In this document: piece by piece, positions 11,010-22,435 of the stretch
Position numbering within the stretch: the stretch's first letter is position 1
Layout of the letters: the number at the start of each line of letters is the position of its first letter
Assembly (NCBI GenBank): GCA_020809705.1
Contig: CP085826.1
Span: 6,634,001 to 6,698,000 of the forward strand
Reading direction: 5' to 3'
Length of the DNA stretch: 64,000 bases
Source: Calonectria ilicicola
Lineage: Eukaryota > Ascomycota > Sordariomycetes > Hypocreales > Nectriaceae
Translations under genes and position numbers: made by a program
Notes under the pieces: model-generated
The model's input: only the letters and a program-made list of their open reading frames with translations
The model's database searches: none
Told to the model about the DNA's origin: nothing

Positions 11010-14000
11010 TTATTCGCTAAGAGCCTGGAGCGCCTGAGTCAGTGACACAACGCGCAGACTTCGGCCGCGCTTGGGTGCCCCAGCGGGAGTGGCTGCCGCC
11101 GCGCTGGTAGCGGTGGGGGAGTGCTCGTCGCGCCAATTACGGAAGACCCGTTTGAGGTCACGAGGAATACCCTCAAGCACAACGGTTGAGATGGGCACAA
11201 AGGGGCGGTCTTCCATGCCTGACGCCAGGATGGCATACTCTTGCGCAAAGTCGAGGGCATTGCGGAACGAGTGGAACTGGCCCTGCGCTCGGGAGCCGAC
11301 AATGATGTACATCTCAAAGAAGGCATCCAGGACGTAAATGTGATCCGGTGAAACATCTCGCTGGTTGAAGGGGGCGAGCTCGAAGATCTGGAATTACCAC
11401 GTTAGATAGGCGCTACAAAAAAGGGGGCCGTCAACTTTACCTGTTGCCGTGTGTCCGCATCCGAACAGTACAGGCGGGTGCTATACTTGGAGTAGTTGGG
11501 CTTCAGTCTCCAATGGTCCGCAGAGCCGGTGTTCGACCCGCCGTCGAACATTTCCCAAAACGAAGCTGGCTCGCTGCCATCATCGCACTCGATCAGCTCG
11601 CCCGTGAGACTTAGCTCCATACCGATCAGACGGGCGCAGCTCAGCTCATCTACATCGCTGCCCTTGCCCTTCCAGAGGTAGCAGTTGCCCTTCTGGGAGA
11701 TCAGGTATGGGAAGCCAGAACAGAGGTTCAGTGTAGTCATGTCAACCTCGTCGAAGGCGACCTGGCCCAAGAAGCGTCGGCCGCAGAGCATGCTGGATGC
11801 GAGCGAGTCAAACTTCTTGCTTGATCCTCTTCGGACAATAATAACCCCGCCCATGGCCTGCAGGAATTCGGCCGTCTCCTTGCCTTGCTGAATTCTGACG
11901 AGCTTGGCCCCCAAGGCCTTGACCTCGTTTTGGACAAACACCAGAGCGTCCTCGGCGCTCGCCTCGGGAACTTCGCTGCCGACCCAAAAGTAGACCTCAA
12001 GTCGCTTCCAGCCAGCCTCATTAGTAAAGCTGTGAGGGCAGATGTACATCTCTTGCTCAAAGAGGACCCGCTCGAATACGGAAGATACAGGAGTCTTCTT
12101 TCCTTCTCCAGAGATCTGGAATGTTTGGAAGCTCAGAGGTTGGACCTTAGCCCCTTCCGAGGGACGATTGCTCAGAATACTGGCAGTGTCCACATTGAGA
12201 GGAGCGGCCTGAGAGTCTTGAGGCCCAAAGAAATCGCTGAACAGAGAGGCAACGTCATTTCCTTGTTTAGGAGGGGGCGATGTAACAGCAGGGGGTGATT
12301 GAGCCTCCTTGGAAGGGGGGACGGGCAGGACACGTGCGGCCATCCTTGAAGGCGTCTTTGAGACTTCAAGTTGGGGAGTAGGGCCATCGAAGATCGATTT
12401 GGTTGCTGAAGGAGGAGTTTGTGCCTTCACACCACCAAACATGGCTGCACCACTCTTCACGGACACTACAGGGTCGCTGTCGACCTTGGTCGGAGATGCT
12501 GGCTGTGCCTCTGGCAAGGGTCGCCTCTGAGGGGACACCGACTCAGCCCTGGGTGTGGACGATTCAGGTTCTGGGAGAGGCCGTTGGAACATCTTGACGG
12601 GTGACCGAGAGCCAGTTCGCTGATGTGTCAATCGGACTGGTTCCTTGGGAGTGTCTGGCTCTGCCATGAATCGCGACATACGGTTTGTATCAAGCTTCTT
12701 GGGGGACCCGGGGCGTGAGGCATCTCCCGTCTTCTGGGTTTTAAGAGGTGAAGGAAGTTCGCTACTTGTAGGCTCGGGAATCGTCTGTCTGCGCTGAAGG
12801 GAGAAAGGTCTCTCCACAGGAGTAGAGGCTGCTTCCTGCTCAGGCTGTTTAGGAGATGCTGGTTGACCTCGGCGGGCTGCCTTTGCTGCAACCTGCTTTT
12901 GGATGGAGGGTGCAGCTGGCTTGGCCTCCTCAGCCTCATTCTCAGGAGCATCCTGCTTGGCCTTGACAGGTGCTGATGGAGTCGGTTCAGGCTTTAACTC
13001 TGTCGTCGTAGTCTTTGATGCAGCTGCCGAAGTCGGTGCCTTTCTCTTAGGCCCTCGCGCTCGACCTTTAGTCATGTGCGTAAGTTGAGGACCAGGAGCG
13101 GTTGGTTCAGCAGCAGGCTTGCTGGAAGTAGATCCCGAATCATCACTTTGCCCCCCATTGGTGGCCATTGGGGGAGGACCCTTTGCCAATAAGCCAGCAA
13201 GAGCGGGGTTGAATCGATCTGCGAGCTTGCTACCGCCGATACGTCCCTGCAGACCAGGGAGAGCCCTGGGGGATGCGGCGGCAGGGGAGTTGGACTCAGC
13301 CGGAGGAGGCGATTTGGGAATCAACGAGGAATGGCTTGGTATCCTCTTGGGGCCTGGAATTGGCTTGGGTGAGGCGGGTTTGGTAGATGGCGTTGCTAGT
13401 TTTGTCTCCAAGACGGATTCTCTCTTTTTAGCCATCTCGACCCTTCTTGCAAGACCTTCAGGAACCTCGTTCGAGATGATTGTCGAGTTTCTGGTAATTC
13501 CCTTGCCTTCAGATTGAGCTTTCTTGAAATCATCCTTTTTCTTTAGGATAGCGTCTTTGAATTCATCAACGCGCTCTGTCTTTTGGGGTCCGCCTGTTAC
13601 GTTGAGTGCTGCCTTGCCACGGAGAATGTTACTCTTCAATTCATCTGGAGCCACGTAGTTTTGGGTCTTGGTGCGACGCAAAGTACCGAATACAGCCTTG
13701 AATTCAGGCTCCTTCGCCGCGGGGCCATCAGAGTCAGTCGGGCGCTGTCTCAGGCTGTTACGGAAGTCCTTCTTGGGAGGCGCTTCAGGCTTGGGCTTGG
13801 TGGCAGGGGCACCGGCTAGGGGGCTCGCAACCCTCTGCGGCTCTTGGGCATTGGCCTCCGCGGTTGCTTGGGGCTCAGCCTCAGAATCCGGCGTTTGATC
13901 CATAGGCTTTTCTTCATCGCCCTTTTGCTCTAGCTTAGGCGATGTCTTGATTATATTCAAGCCACCATGACCATAGGCTGGCCGGTTGCCACCTGGCGGA

Positions 14001-15799
14001 GGGGAGTAGATGCCGCCCAAACCAGTGGTGTTGGGCTTTGCAACGTCTCCCATAGCAGTCGACCTCATAAGTCCACCAATGCTGACTTGGTGTTTGTGGG
14101 AGATGGAACCAGGGCGAGGCCTTCCGGTCTCCACGCTGGCGCTGCCTGCCTTTTCAGCTTTGTTCTTGTTCAGCTCAGCCATCCACGCAGGCTGGGATGA
14201 GGTGGGTTTGTGCTGAGGCTTGGGGGACTCAGGCTTGTTTAATGCACTCTCTAGCCAACTCGCCTTTGTTGGACTCCAACGTCGAGGATCCATCGTCTTA
14301 GATGGACTCGTTGGGATATTCCTATCCTCGGTCTTGGGGGTCGAGGTGTCAACAACTGGAGCCTTCGGTGTAGAATCAGCCTCGGGTTCTTCTTCCCCGT
14401 GGCGTGAAGTCGGTCGGCTAGAGCTGGGAGTCTTGGAACCAGATCGGGGAGTGCTCTGAGGTCTTGTAGGTGAGTTAAATCCGCCACCACCAGTGCGGTT
14501 GGAGGCGACGGAGTCAACACGAGTAAGGCCAGGAGGACTTGTGACGCTCCATCGCTTGACACTGTCGGACCTCTTCATCATGGCGCTTTGGACGAACCCA
14601 CCCATGCCCTTGGTAGGCGAGTTGGAGCGGGAATTGGACCGGATGGGAGATGTTCGGCCAGTTGGAGTAACTGAGCGTTCGGCCCCAGACTTGTCCTCGC
14701 CAGGGTGGTCGAATCGAGGTGGGTTGAGCATGGGCGGGCTTACAAGCCGTTGCTTGGTCGGAGTATGCACGGGGGGCTCCAAGGGCGGGCTTGCCTTGGG
14801 CTTGTCAGCAGCCATGCCTGGTAGTTGAGCCTTGACGGAGGTCATGTCGAGACGATCGTCGTCCTCAACCTGGTTGCGTCGGTAAGCAGCCGAGCTAGCG
14901 CCTCTGTCTGCCGTCTGACGGAACCATGAAGGGTCCTTGGAGCTCAAGGATTGGGCAATCTGATCTTTGGTAAACGCCTGGTCAGTGGCGGATGCAGGTG
15001 TCGGTTCCTGCGACCCAACGAGAGACCTCTGGGTCGCATTTTGGGTCGCCAGCATGCTCAGAGGCCGACCACCACTACCACCACCATTCCGAGATTTCGG
15101 TCGCTGCTGCCACGACAGAGCGGAGCCACGGGAGGGAGGCCGTGGGATGGGCTTTGTGTCATTGTCAGGAGATTCATTCTCCTTGGTGGGTGAGGAGAGC
15201 GGGTAGCTCATGGCTTCTTCTTTGCCCTCGGGCTCGGCGGATGCTCGAGCTCCGGAGGGGTCTTCTTCGTCGTTGTCTTTGGCAGGACCGGGGGATTCGA
15301 GTTTCAATGCCTCGCTGAGGTAGACGCTGCGTCGATTGGACCGCGGGGAGGGAGTGTTTGCAGGGGAGGACTTTTGGGGGGAGATGGATCTGGCACGTTC
15401 TGGTGGGAGGAGGGGGAGATATTAGCAAAAAAGAAACAATGATCGGTGGGTGCAACGTTGGAACCAAGAAGCTGGAAGCAGATCAAGTACGAACGCCGGG
15501 GCCACGGGGAATTAATGAACAAGGGAGGCAAGTAAGTAAACATTGGAGGGGAGGGAAGCATAAGGCTGGGTCGTGAGGGACGCCATCCATGCAGCTGCAA
15601 AGACTGCGTGGTGTAACAGTTGCTCGGAAGAAGAAAAGTTGTTGTTGTTTTGCAGCCACTCACCTTCTCGTCGGGCCTGCCTCTCTCGCTTGGCTGCGAG
15701 GTAGTCTTCAAGCTCTTTGGCTCTCACTTCGTCTTCTTCGATCTGCTGACCTCGCAGGCGCTCGACCTGCTCGAGGAACTGGGAGACTTCGTCGGACAT
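11010..15799 (-). CDS. DUF4045 / gelsolin-repeat protein, 1490 residues
   Basis: Three exons, 15799..15664, 15399..11441 and 11387..11010, with donors GTGAGT and GTAAAG and acceptors CACCAG and TTCCAG; all phases close. The first 50 residues are a charged predicted coiled coil (MSDEVSQFLEQVERLRGQQI, then EEDEVRAKELEDY). A Pro/Ser/Thr/Lys-rich disordered region of over 1000 residues follows, with many SP/TP sites and a KDPSWFRQTADRG block, then FKAVFGTLRRTKTQNYVAPD with LKSNILRGKAALN (DUF4045 hallmark). The last 350 or so residues fold as gelsolin-like repeats (EVYFWVGSE; YLWKGKGSD; HIYVLDAFFEMYIIVGS). Family proteins are presumed to bind actin or membranes through the gelsolin part, but function is unproven. 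An in-frame upstream Met at 15892 would add 31 residues; I prefer 15799. Confidence 0.87.
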
Positions 15800-17092
15800 G
15801 GCTCCGGGACTTGAAGGACATGACACGAAGTCCGCTAGAGGAGGGCCCGGCCGCTTTGGGGGAGTGGGAAGGGGGGTCCGACTACGCAACACACAGCAGT
15901 CTGCGCTTTGCTTTGCGCCAGGAAACGGGTGGGCTCGCGCTTGGGCTTGGGAGAGCAGGAGGAGGAGGACGAGGGGCGTCTGGTGCCTTTGCTCGGGGCG
16001 ATCGATATTGGAGATGGAGTCCTTGCTGGGGAAGGGACTGGGATGAGATGATATTGGACGTCAGGTAAAACGGGAGAGAGTGTGTGCTGCAAGCTGTGTG
16101 CGGGACCCATTCTGTCCCCTGCACATCAGTGGACTGGGTGCTAATAGCGCCTGGGATTGGCGGTTCGCGGGCAGCCTCTGTCAGCGGAGCCGCTGGCCGA
16201 GGGGTACTGGAGCAGCTGTGCCCAGGGGATTCCCTTCTATCCCGCAGCCCAAACGTTGCATCCAGAGTGACACAGGGGCGCCAGATCAACAAACAAAGCA
16301 ACGAGTCCTTAGACATTGTGTCTCGGCCCTTGCACACAATTATCCACCAACGCGGCAATTCACAAACAGCGCCAATTCCGTCCACGCGCGAGAGCAAAGA
16401 CCAGCAACCATTCATTATTGCCTTTCTAATAATGCTTCTAGTTTTATTAACCACAGCTTCTACTACGTCCGTCAGCCGGAGCTTTTCGGTCGCTCGAGCC
16501 CGAGCTCGCCTCTAAAATGAAAACGTCCCTGGTAACTTATGCAAAACTTCACATGCCAGGCTCTTTCGAGGTGGATGCCCCAAAAAACCAACGTCATCTT
16601 TTGTTTACATTGTTCGTATCAACACAAACACACAACAACGCGTACCACCAGGGGGAAAGCGGTTCAAACTCTCTCTCCCCACGCTATCGTTCCCGCTTTT
16701 ATGTATCATTCCATCGTTTGCTGCATCAATCATAATTTTTCTTTGCCTAGCTTGCTTCTCAGCTCAGAATACGACTCAGCGGCTGAATTGGTGGCACTCC
16801 AGACTAGCCCGACCCCTTAGGATATCCCTGTTTCCCCATCTCAAAAGCCCAACCGGTTCGTTGCGTTGCCCGGCGTTACCGTGGCTAGCCCAACAAAGTC
16901 ACGTCATTTAGGACGACCAGACGGTGCACTTTGTCCCTCATGGCGCCTCTGTCAACAACCGCTACTGCTTCAGCCACGCTGACTGGCTGCGTGATGCCAT
17001 CTTGCCTAGAGGCTGTGGATACAGGTGTTTGCTTTTTTATCTCTTGATTATGATTGCACAAAGTATTGGCTTTGGTTTGGCAAAAGGTTCGT
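15800..17092. other. Intergenic: promoter of the gelsolin gene and 3' flank of ARL2
   Basis: GC-rich next to the gelsolin gene start (about 15800-16050), mixed afterwards. Open frames on the plus strand (16080-16520) give low-complexity or unrecognisable translations. No gene supported. Confidence 0.55.
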
Positions 17093-17916
17093 TCAGTAGA
17101 GGAACAGTCGCTTCTTGGCGTCCTCCACCACCCAGGCCAATCCCTCCTTGAGATTTTTGCCCGTCATGGCACTGCATGGCAGGATCTGCCAGCGATGTGT
17201 CCGGATTGATTCGAGCTGCAATGCCTAAATATATCCGCACTTGTAAGCTTATGGGTTTGTCTTGGTGTAGTTCATGCCATACCGAGAGAATCTCCTGCTC
17301 TGTCATGCAGCCCTCCACGTCCGTCTTGTTCGCAAACACCAGTACGCTTGCTCCCCCAAGACGCTGCAAACCATATCTGTCAGCCATGCATCTCCAGATG
17401 CGATCAGGTGCATGTCTGCATTGCCACGAACCTCTTCTTGCAGTAATCCCTGCAGTTCGTCTCTGCAGTCCTCAATTCGGAGCCGATCGGTTGCGTCAAC
17501 CACCCAGATTAGGGCGTCTGTTTTTTCAAAATAATTTCTCCAGTATGATCGTAGCGTTTTTTGCCCGCCCACGTCCCCTGAGAATGTCAGTCTCGCGTAA
17601 CTCACTCGGAGTGTCATCATCTACAAATGTTTAACTTGTACCTGGGCCCGTGGCCATTAGTCCTTGCAACACTCAAGCTGAAGCCTGCCAACTTACCCCT
17701 CATAGTCAATTGTTTTGATGATGAAGCCTAGTGTCGGGCTCACAGTATTCACGTCCTCTCCCATTATCTTCTTGACAATTGTTGTTTTGCCTGCATTATC
17801 CAGGCCCCTGCTTCACATTAACACTCGGTTCCGTCTTCAAACCCAGCCCATACAAACAGCATCAAAATTCGCATCTCCTTATCCTTGAGGCGCGCTTTTC
17901 GCAAGATCGAGAGCAT
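17093..17916 (-). CDS. ARL2: ARF-like small GTPase Arl2 (Cin4/Alp41 type)
   Basis: Arl2 binds tubulin cofactor D and regulates tubulin folding and microtubules. I assemble six exons: 17916..17858, 17807..17697, 17641..17625, 17577..17432, 17363..17283 and 17215..17093, giving 178 residues (human Arl2 has 184). G1 is [10 protein letters not shown]3 is WDVGGQK, G4 is NKTD and the SAM/G5 region is CSAMTGK. The third exon is only 17 nt and encodes the YKLNI strand before the DVGGQ switch; without it the reading frame breaks and the conserved core is lost. Introns have recognisable donors (GTTTGT, GTAAGT, GTAGAT, GTTCGT, GTATGG) and AG acceptors. The N-terminus is [20 protein letters not shown], without Gly2, so no N-myristoylation is expected, in keeping with Arl2. 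The end KKRLFLY matches the family. Confidence 0.92.
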
Positions 17917-18418
17917 GATGCACAGACGGTTTGCGACACGGAAAAATGTACGACGAAACAAGAAGGGTCTAGAACACCTGTTTAGGACCTTTATTGACAA
18001 GTCCCAGCGTTGCGGTCTGGGAGGGGGATATCGATCACTTGAATAAGTATCAATGTGGGTAAATTCAGGTACTGACAAATATACACTTACCGCTCCACGT
18101 GATGCACGTGCAGCCAAGTTGTGATTCCTCAACACTTTGAATCTGTCACCCAGCACGTACTCCCGAATCGGCTGGTGGGATTTGATGATAGAATTAATTA
18201 CATCTTTTAAACATCCTGTCCTTCGCATCTTCAATTGCCATGCCGGCTCAAAGGAAGCATCCCGTCCCAACTTTGTGATAACAACACTTACTGTTAAATC
18301 TCAAGTTTGCGACATACCAATTTCCTGACACCCCAAAATCCCACATTTGCCATAGAACTTGCAGCTAGCGGCAGGTTTTTTTTTCTTTTCTTTTTTAACA
18401 AAACAGCTCTCAGTTGCA
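17917..18418. other. Intergenic, upstream of ARL2
   Basis: About 500 bp between the ARL2 start and the stop of the GNAT gene, both on the minus strand. Poly-T tract near 18380 on the plus strand. No gene seen. Confidence 0.6.
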
Positions 18419-20119
18419 TTATTCCGTGATTTCTTCGGCGGGGCGCGCTTGAAATTCCCAAAAATTCACATCTAACCAGGTTGTAGTGCCTTGGGCCTTA
18501 GACTGAACCGCTTGATTCAACCGGCCCACTTGCTCGAACCCAAACTTGTCAAGTAGTTTGTTGACACAGCCATTTCTAGAGTCTTCTGCTCCTCCTGTCA
18601 AAGTCTCGATATACAGACGAGAGTATTTCCGACTGTTTTGAATCACTGATTGCTCGTAAATCTTTGAAGGGTTTGCGCACTCCCATTTATAATCGATCAC
18701 ACTTCGGTGATAGGCCGCGACAGAAAGGAGAACTCGATCAAGTAGAGCCGTTCCGTAGGATTTTTGTCGATGGTTTGGGTGCACCAGTAGCGTAATTCTA
18801 CCCGAAAATCTCGAACCATAACAAGGCGTGCCAAAGATCCCATTTCTGGCATTATTAACGAAGGCGAACCCAAGAATTGCATTTGCATCTGCTGACTTTT
18901 GTTGGGACTTCTTGAATCGAACGAACTCTTCGAACTCCTTGTCAGCGCCTTCAGGCCATTTGGAGCGATCAAAAAACTGATTCTCCGCCGGCACGGCCAC
19001 AATGAACGGTCTCAAGCCTCTTTGGCAGTTGTCGTAAATAGTTCGAACATGGGCCGGACCAACCACAGCGGGCTCCAAAACGTTTGGTTGATCTTGTGTT
19101 CTCTCTTCGTTCATAACGGCTGCAATACCCTCGAAATCTGCCGGTGTTGCAGGTCGAAGAAGGCAATCGGCAACTGGCCAAGGTTCTTCTTTGACAGGAA
19201 CCAATTGCAGTCCCGCCTCATGTACCTGGCTTCGAATCTTGTCCGCAAGTGCTTTCCTTTTTCTTACTTCTTTCGTGATCCACAACTCTGATGTCATATT
19301 ATCGCGGCGCCAATTGTCATCTTTGATGTCATGAGACGGCTCATAGGACTGCTCTTTGTACGTTTCAGGGTATGCCACTGGTGGCAGCATCGTTCCCTTA
19401 AAGGTATCAAAATCACACTGGTCAGACCCGAGATCTCGCATCCGAATACCACGCAACTCGACGGTTGGTGGCTTGGCACAGGTAGATGCCCAGTCTCGGG
19501 TAACAAGGTCCAGGTCCTGCTGATAGTCGTGCTCTGCATTAGAACCTTCAAAAGACTGAGCTTCATCAGAATTATCAAAATCGACCTCGCTGACGCTCCA
19601 TTCTGTATTGCTCAACTTTGGCTTAGCCACTATGGGCATCGGGCCAGACGTAAAAGCCTCAATAACATGTAGGGGTGCAGGTAGCGGAGCCTTTTCATCA
19701 TGTTGATTGGAATGATTCTCATTTAGAGATTCTTGCGATTCCGTCTGATGGCAGTCATCTTCTTGCGATTTGATCGCTGCTCCAGAGTTTGAGGATTTTC
19801 CCAATCCCTCATTCTTCAAAGCGAAGAGAAGCCGCTCCTGGTCCTCAGGCTTTCCGTCACCAATCGCGCGCTGACTGGAGAACTAAGCCGTGTCAACAGA
19901 TAGTGGAGTGGAGGGTAGCTCTAGTTTGGACTTCAGTAGCGCAACAGGGAGTAGCTGCGGACCGGCGGTATTCGAAGTGGGTGGTGCTGGTGGCTCCGTC
20001 GCAGCGCTTTTTCTATCAGCAGGCGACAGCCACTGTCTCCTCACTTTAGCAAGGGGGGCTACTGCTGCACGAAGCCTTGAAGGCGATAGTCGCTCGGAAG
20101 GTCTGTAATCCTCAGACAT
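18419..20119 (-). CDS. GNAT-family N-acetyltransferase, about 512 residues
   Basis: The main exon (19882..18419) has an acidic, probably disordered N-terminal part, then a DNMTSELWITKEVRKRKALA helix region, then a GNAT fold. The entry is DCLLRPATPADFEGIAAVMN; the central strands contain ANAILGFAFVNNAR and GRITLLVHPNHRQKSYGTAL, where HRQKSYGTA matches the acetyl-CoA-binding R/Q-x-x-G-x-G/A motif; the C-terminal strand is TWLDVNFWEFQA. Upstream in the same frame lies one TAG (19885-19883), then open sequence from MSEDYRPSERL. I infer a 162-nt intron (20044..19883; donor GTGAGG, acceptor ending in that TAG) and a first exon 20119..20045. An even earlier in-frame Met (20284) gives an Arg-rich N-terminus. 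Substrate unknown; many fungal genomes have similar single-copy genes. Confidence 0.72.
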
Positions 20120-20959
20120 TGGATGGCTGCTTATATTAGTATTCGCCAAAGATTCAGTTTTTGCTCGCTCTCGCCGGCCTAAAGCTAGGGAAGACTGAGT
20201 ACGGTGACGAGTAAAAGAAACAAGCTGTAACCCGGAAGTCGCAAAGAGCGGTATGGGAACAACGAGAGGCGAGAAACAGGCCACGAAAGGTGAGGCGTGA
20301 GAAACAAGCTAGGAGAAACGAAAGCTGAGGAATGGGATTTGGCCAGCAAGTCTTCCCGGTCTACCACTTTCACTTGTAACTGGAAAGGAAAATGTATGCG
20401 TAAGGGGTAGGACTTGCTTAATGTTCTTGAAGCAGGGCCGAAAGCAAGGGCCGGAATACGTTGAAGGCGGGAAGAAAGAAAGAAGAAGAGGAAAAGAGAA
20501 GGCAAGAGACAAACTGAGATCTCCACCCACGCGTTGGCCCTTGTAAACAAAAGGCCTTCCCCTTCCAGCCACGGCAGGTGGCAAGCAGTTGCAGGCGGCA
20601 GGCGGCAGGTGGTGGCGTTGTTTCCCGTCGTTTCAGTATGCTGGAGTCCGAACCATGTGCCACCGGGACTCCTAAACACTAAGGACAGTGAATCATAACT
20701 AGGAGAGCCTGTGGGCCTGACGGAGATATGCGAAGAAGTAAAATGTCAAGATATAACCGGCTCTGCGGCAAATAACCACTCAGTGGATAAATTTTCAGAA
20801 TACCAGTTCAAGTGTCAAGTTCAAAATTCCCTATCCTAAGTTTGAGTCCTTGAACTAGCTCCGCATTAATACATCTGATAAATCCATTATCTTCTTCCCT
20901 CACCACATATGTCTCTCAGTCTCCCTCAAAAACCGCCCCGTTATCCCTCCAGACAGACC
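20120..20959. other. Intergenic between the GNAT gene and the next gene
   Basis: Holds the GNAT promoter and the 3' end of the following minus-strand gene. Frames on the minus strand (20185-20679) are Phe/Leu/Ser-rich because the strand is pyrimidine-rich; no domain seen. Confidence 0.55.
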
Positions 20960-22435
20960 TTACCAAGTTCGCTTTGATTGGAACATATATGGTGGCGTCC
21001 TCGATCTGCGAGGCTCCCCATTCCCGGGTGCAGCCGAAAATACAGTAGACTCCTTATCACGAACAGAACGTCGAAACCCTGGATGAGAAGAGTAGATACT
21101 TGATGTTGGTCGAGGGCCTGATGGGTCTGGGGCCGCAGGATTGCTGTCCCATCTTAAACGTGCAGGAATGTACTCTCCGGTTTTGTCCACCTCCTCATAT
21201 TGTTCGGGGGATAGCCCTTCTGCTTGACTGAAGCCATGGGCCGACTGTAATTCCGGTTCTCGTGAAAGTGGTTTGAACTTTTCAGCACACTCGTTGCGGT
21301 GGTCTTCGTCTTCCGAGCGAACCGTAAGACTTGCCCAGCTGCCCCGTGGTGGGGGTGCATGGCGGACCAATGGTTCCGGCACCGCACTCATTGAAGCATA
21401 GACGCTGAAATCTAGGTCTGTATCCTCCAGTGTGCTCCGGCCAATCCAATCCCATGTTCGGTTACCCATTGATCGAGCATCGTCTTCGCTAGTGCTGTAT
21501 TCACAAGCAGGTTCCACAGCGTGTTCGAAATGCTGCTCAACTAGTTCTTCGTTACTATGGTCGTATTCCATTGGTGAAATAACTTCCGGTATCGACCCTT
21601 GTTGTGGCTCACAAGACTGAGGAATTGGCTTACGCTTATGCCTGTTCAGCTGGGGCTCGCGCTGACTGCGTGAGTTGCCCTCTCCCGATCGCTCTCTCGC
21701 CATTTCGCCAATGGCATCCGCCAACACCCTGCTCTGAGTGTAGATAGTTATCCTGGTTTTAGGCGGGTGGTGTCTAATCCATGCATCCACAATATCCAAC
21801 AAGCGTGCCTGCTGCCAAGGCGCCCTTGAGACCCCATTCACTAAACCGGCGCGCAAGTCACCTAAGAGTTGGACCCGCCCGCCAACATCAGCCAATGCAC
21901 ACGCTCGACACTTGTCCTTATATTTTGGGGCTGGGGGACGATAGCAAATCTTTCCAACAAAGCAGTCGCTGTCGACCCACGACGCCATGGCTGCATTGAT
22001 GCGGTGAAGCCAGTTACCCAAAAGTTCTGGTAGGGACGAAGGAGGGCCCCATTTGCGAAATTGATTAGCATGGGTGATGAGTCCTTGATGGACGAGGAAC
22101 GATACGTGACGGATGAGATGCGGATCAAGCTCCTTATGGTAACCGCATAAATCAACTGGTTCGGGGGCTTTTCGAAACTCATTAACGCATGCATCAGTGA
22201 CACGTCTTAGAAGATTCGGCCGCCGAAGAGGCCGGTTCAATGTTTGGACCTGATCCTTCTGCTTGTCATACCATTTCTTATCGACAGGATCAGTGGGATC
22301 CATCCAAAGAAGGCCTGTTATTTGTTCTATATCGCTCTCGGATAATTGACAGTAGTCCTCGCGCCGATGTCGATCGCAGCTGCGTCCGGTCTTCTGGTCA
22401 TCTCCACTTTTGGGCGAATTGTGCGATGCCATCAC
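20960..22435 (-). CDS. Conserved fungal protein of unknown function, 491 residues
   Basis: A single open frame without introns. The first 230 residues look folded: ESDIEQITGLLWMDP, RRVTDACVNEFRKAPEPVD, PHLIRHVSFLVHQGLITHAN, LLGNWLHRINAAMASWVDSD, then a Cys pair in KDKCRACALADVGG and RLLDIVDAWIRHHPPKTRIT. The rest is charged, Ser/Pro-rich and probably disordered, ending in a basic SRTPPYMFQSKRTW. No catalytic motif or membrane segment is visible. I do not recognise the family. Met1-Met2 both could serve as start. Confidence 0.75.
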   Translation of the reverse strand: MMASHNSPKSGDDQKTGRSCDRHRREDYCQLSESDIEQITGLLWMDPTDPVDKKWYDKQKDQVQTLNRPLRRPNLLRRVTDACVNEFRKAPEPVDLCGYHKELDPHLIRHVSFLVHQGLITHANQFRKWGPPSSLPELLGNWLHRINAAMASWVDSDCFVGKICYRPPAPKYKDKCRACALADVGGRVQLLGDLRAGLVNGVSRAPWQQARLLDIVDAWIRHHPPKTRITIYTQSRVLADAIGEMARERSGEGNSRSQREPQLNRHKRKPIPQSCEPQQGSIPEVISPMEYDHSNEELVEQHFEHAVEPACEYSTSEDDARSMGNRTWDWIGRSTLEDTDLDFSVYASMSAVPEPLVRHAPPPRGSWASLTVRSEDEDHRNECAEKFKPLSREPELQSAHGFSQAEGLSPEQYEEVDKTGEYIPARLRWDSNPAAPDPSGPRPTSSIYSSHPGFRRSVRDKESTVFSAAPGNGEPRRSRTPPYMFQSKRTW

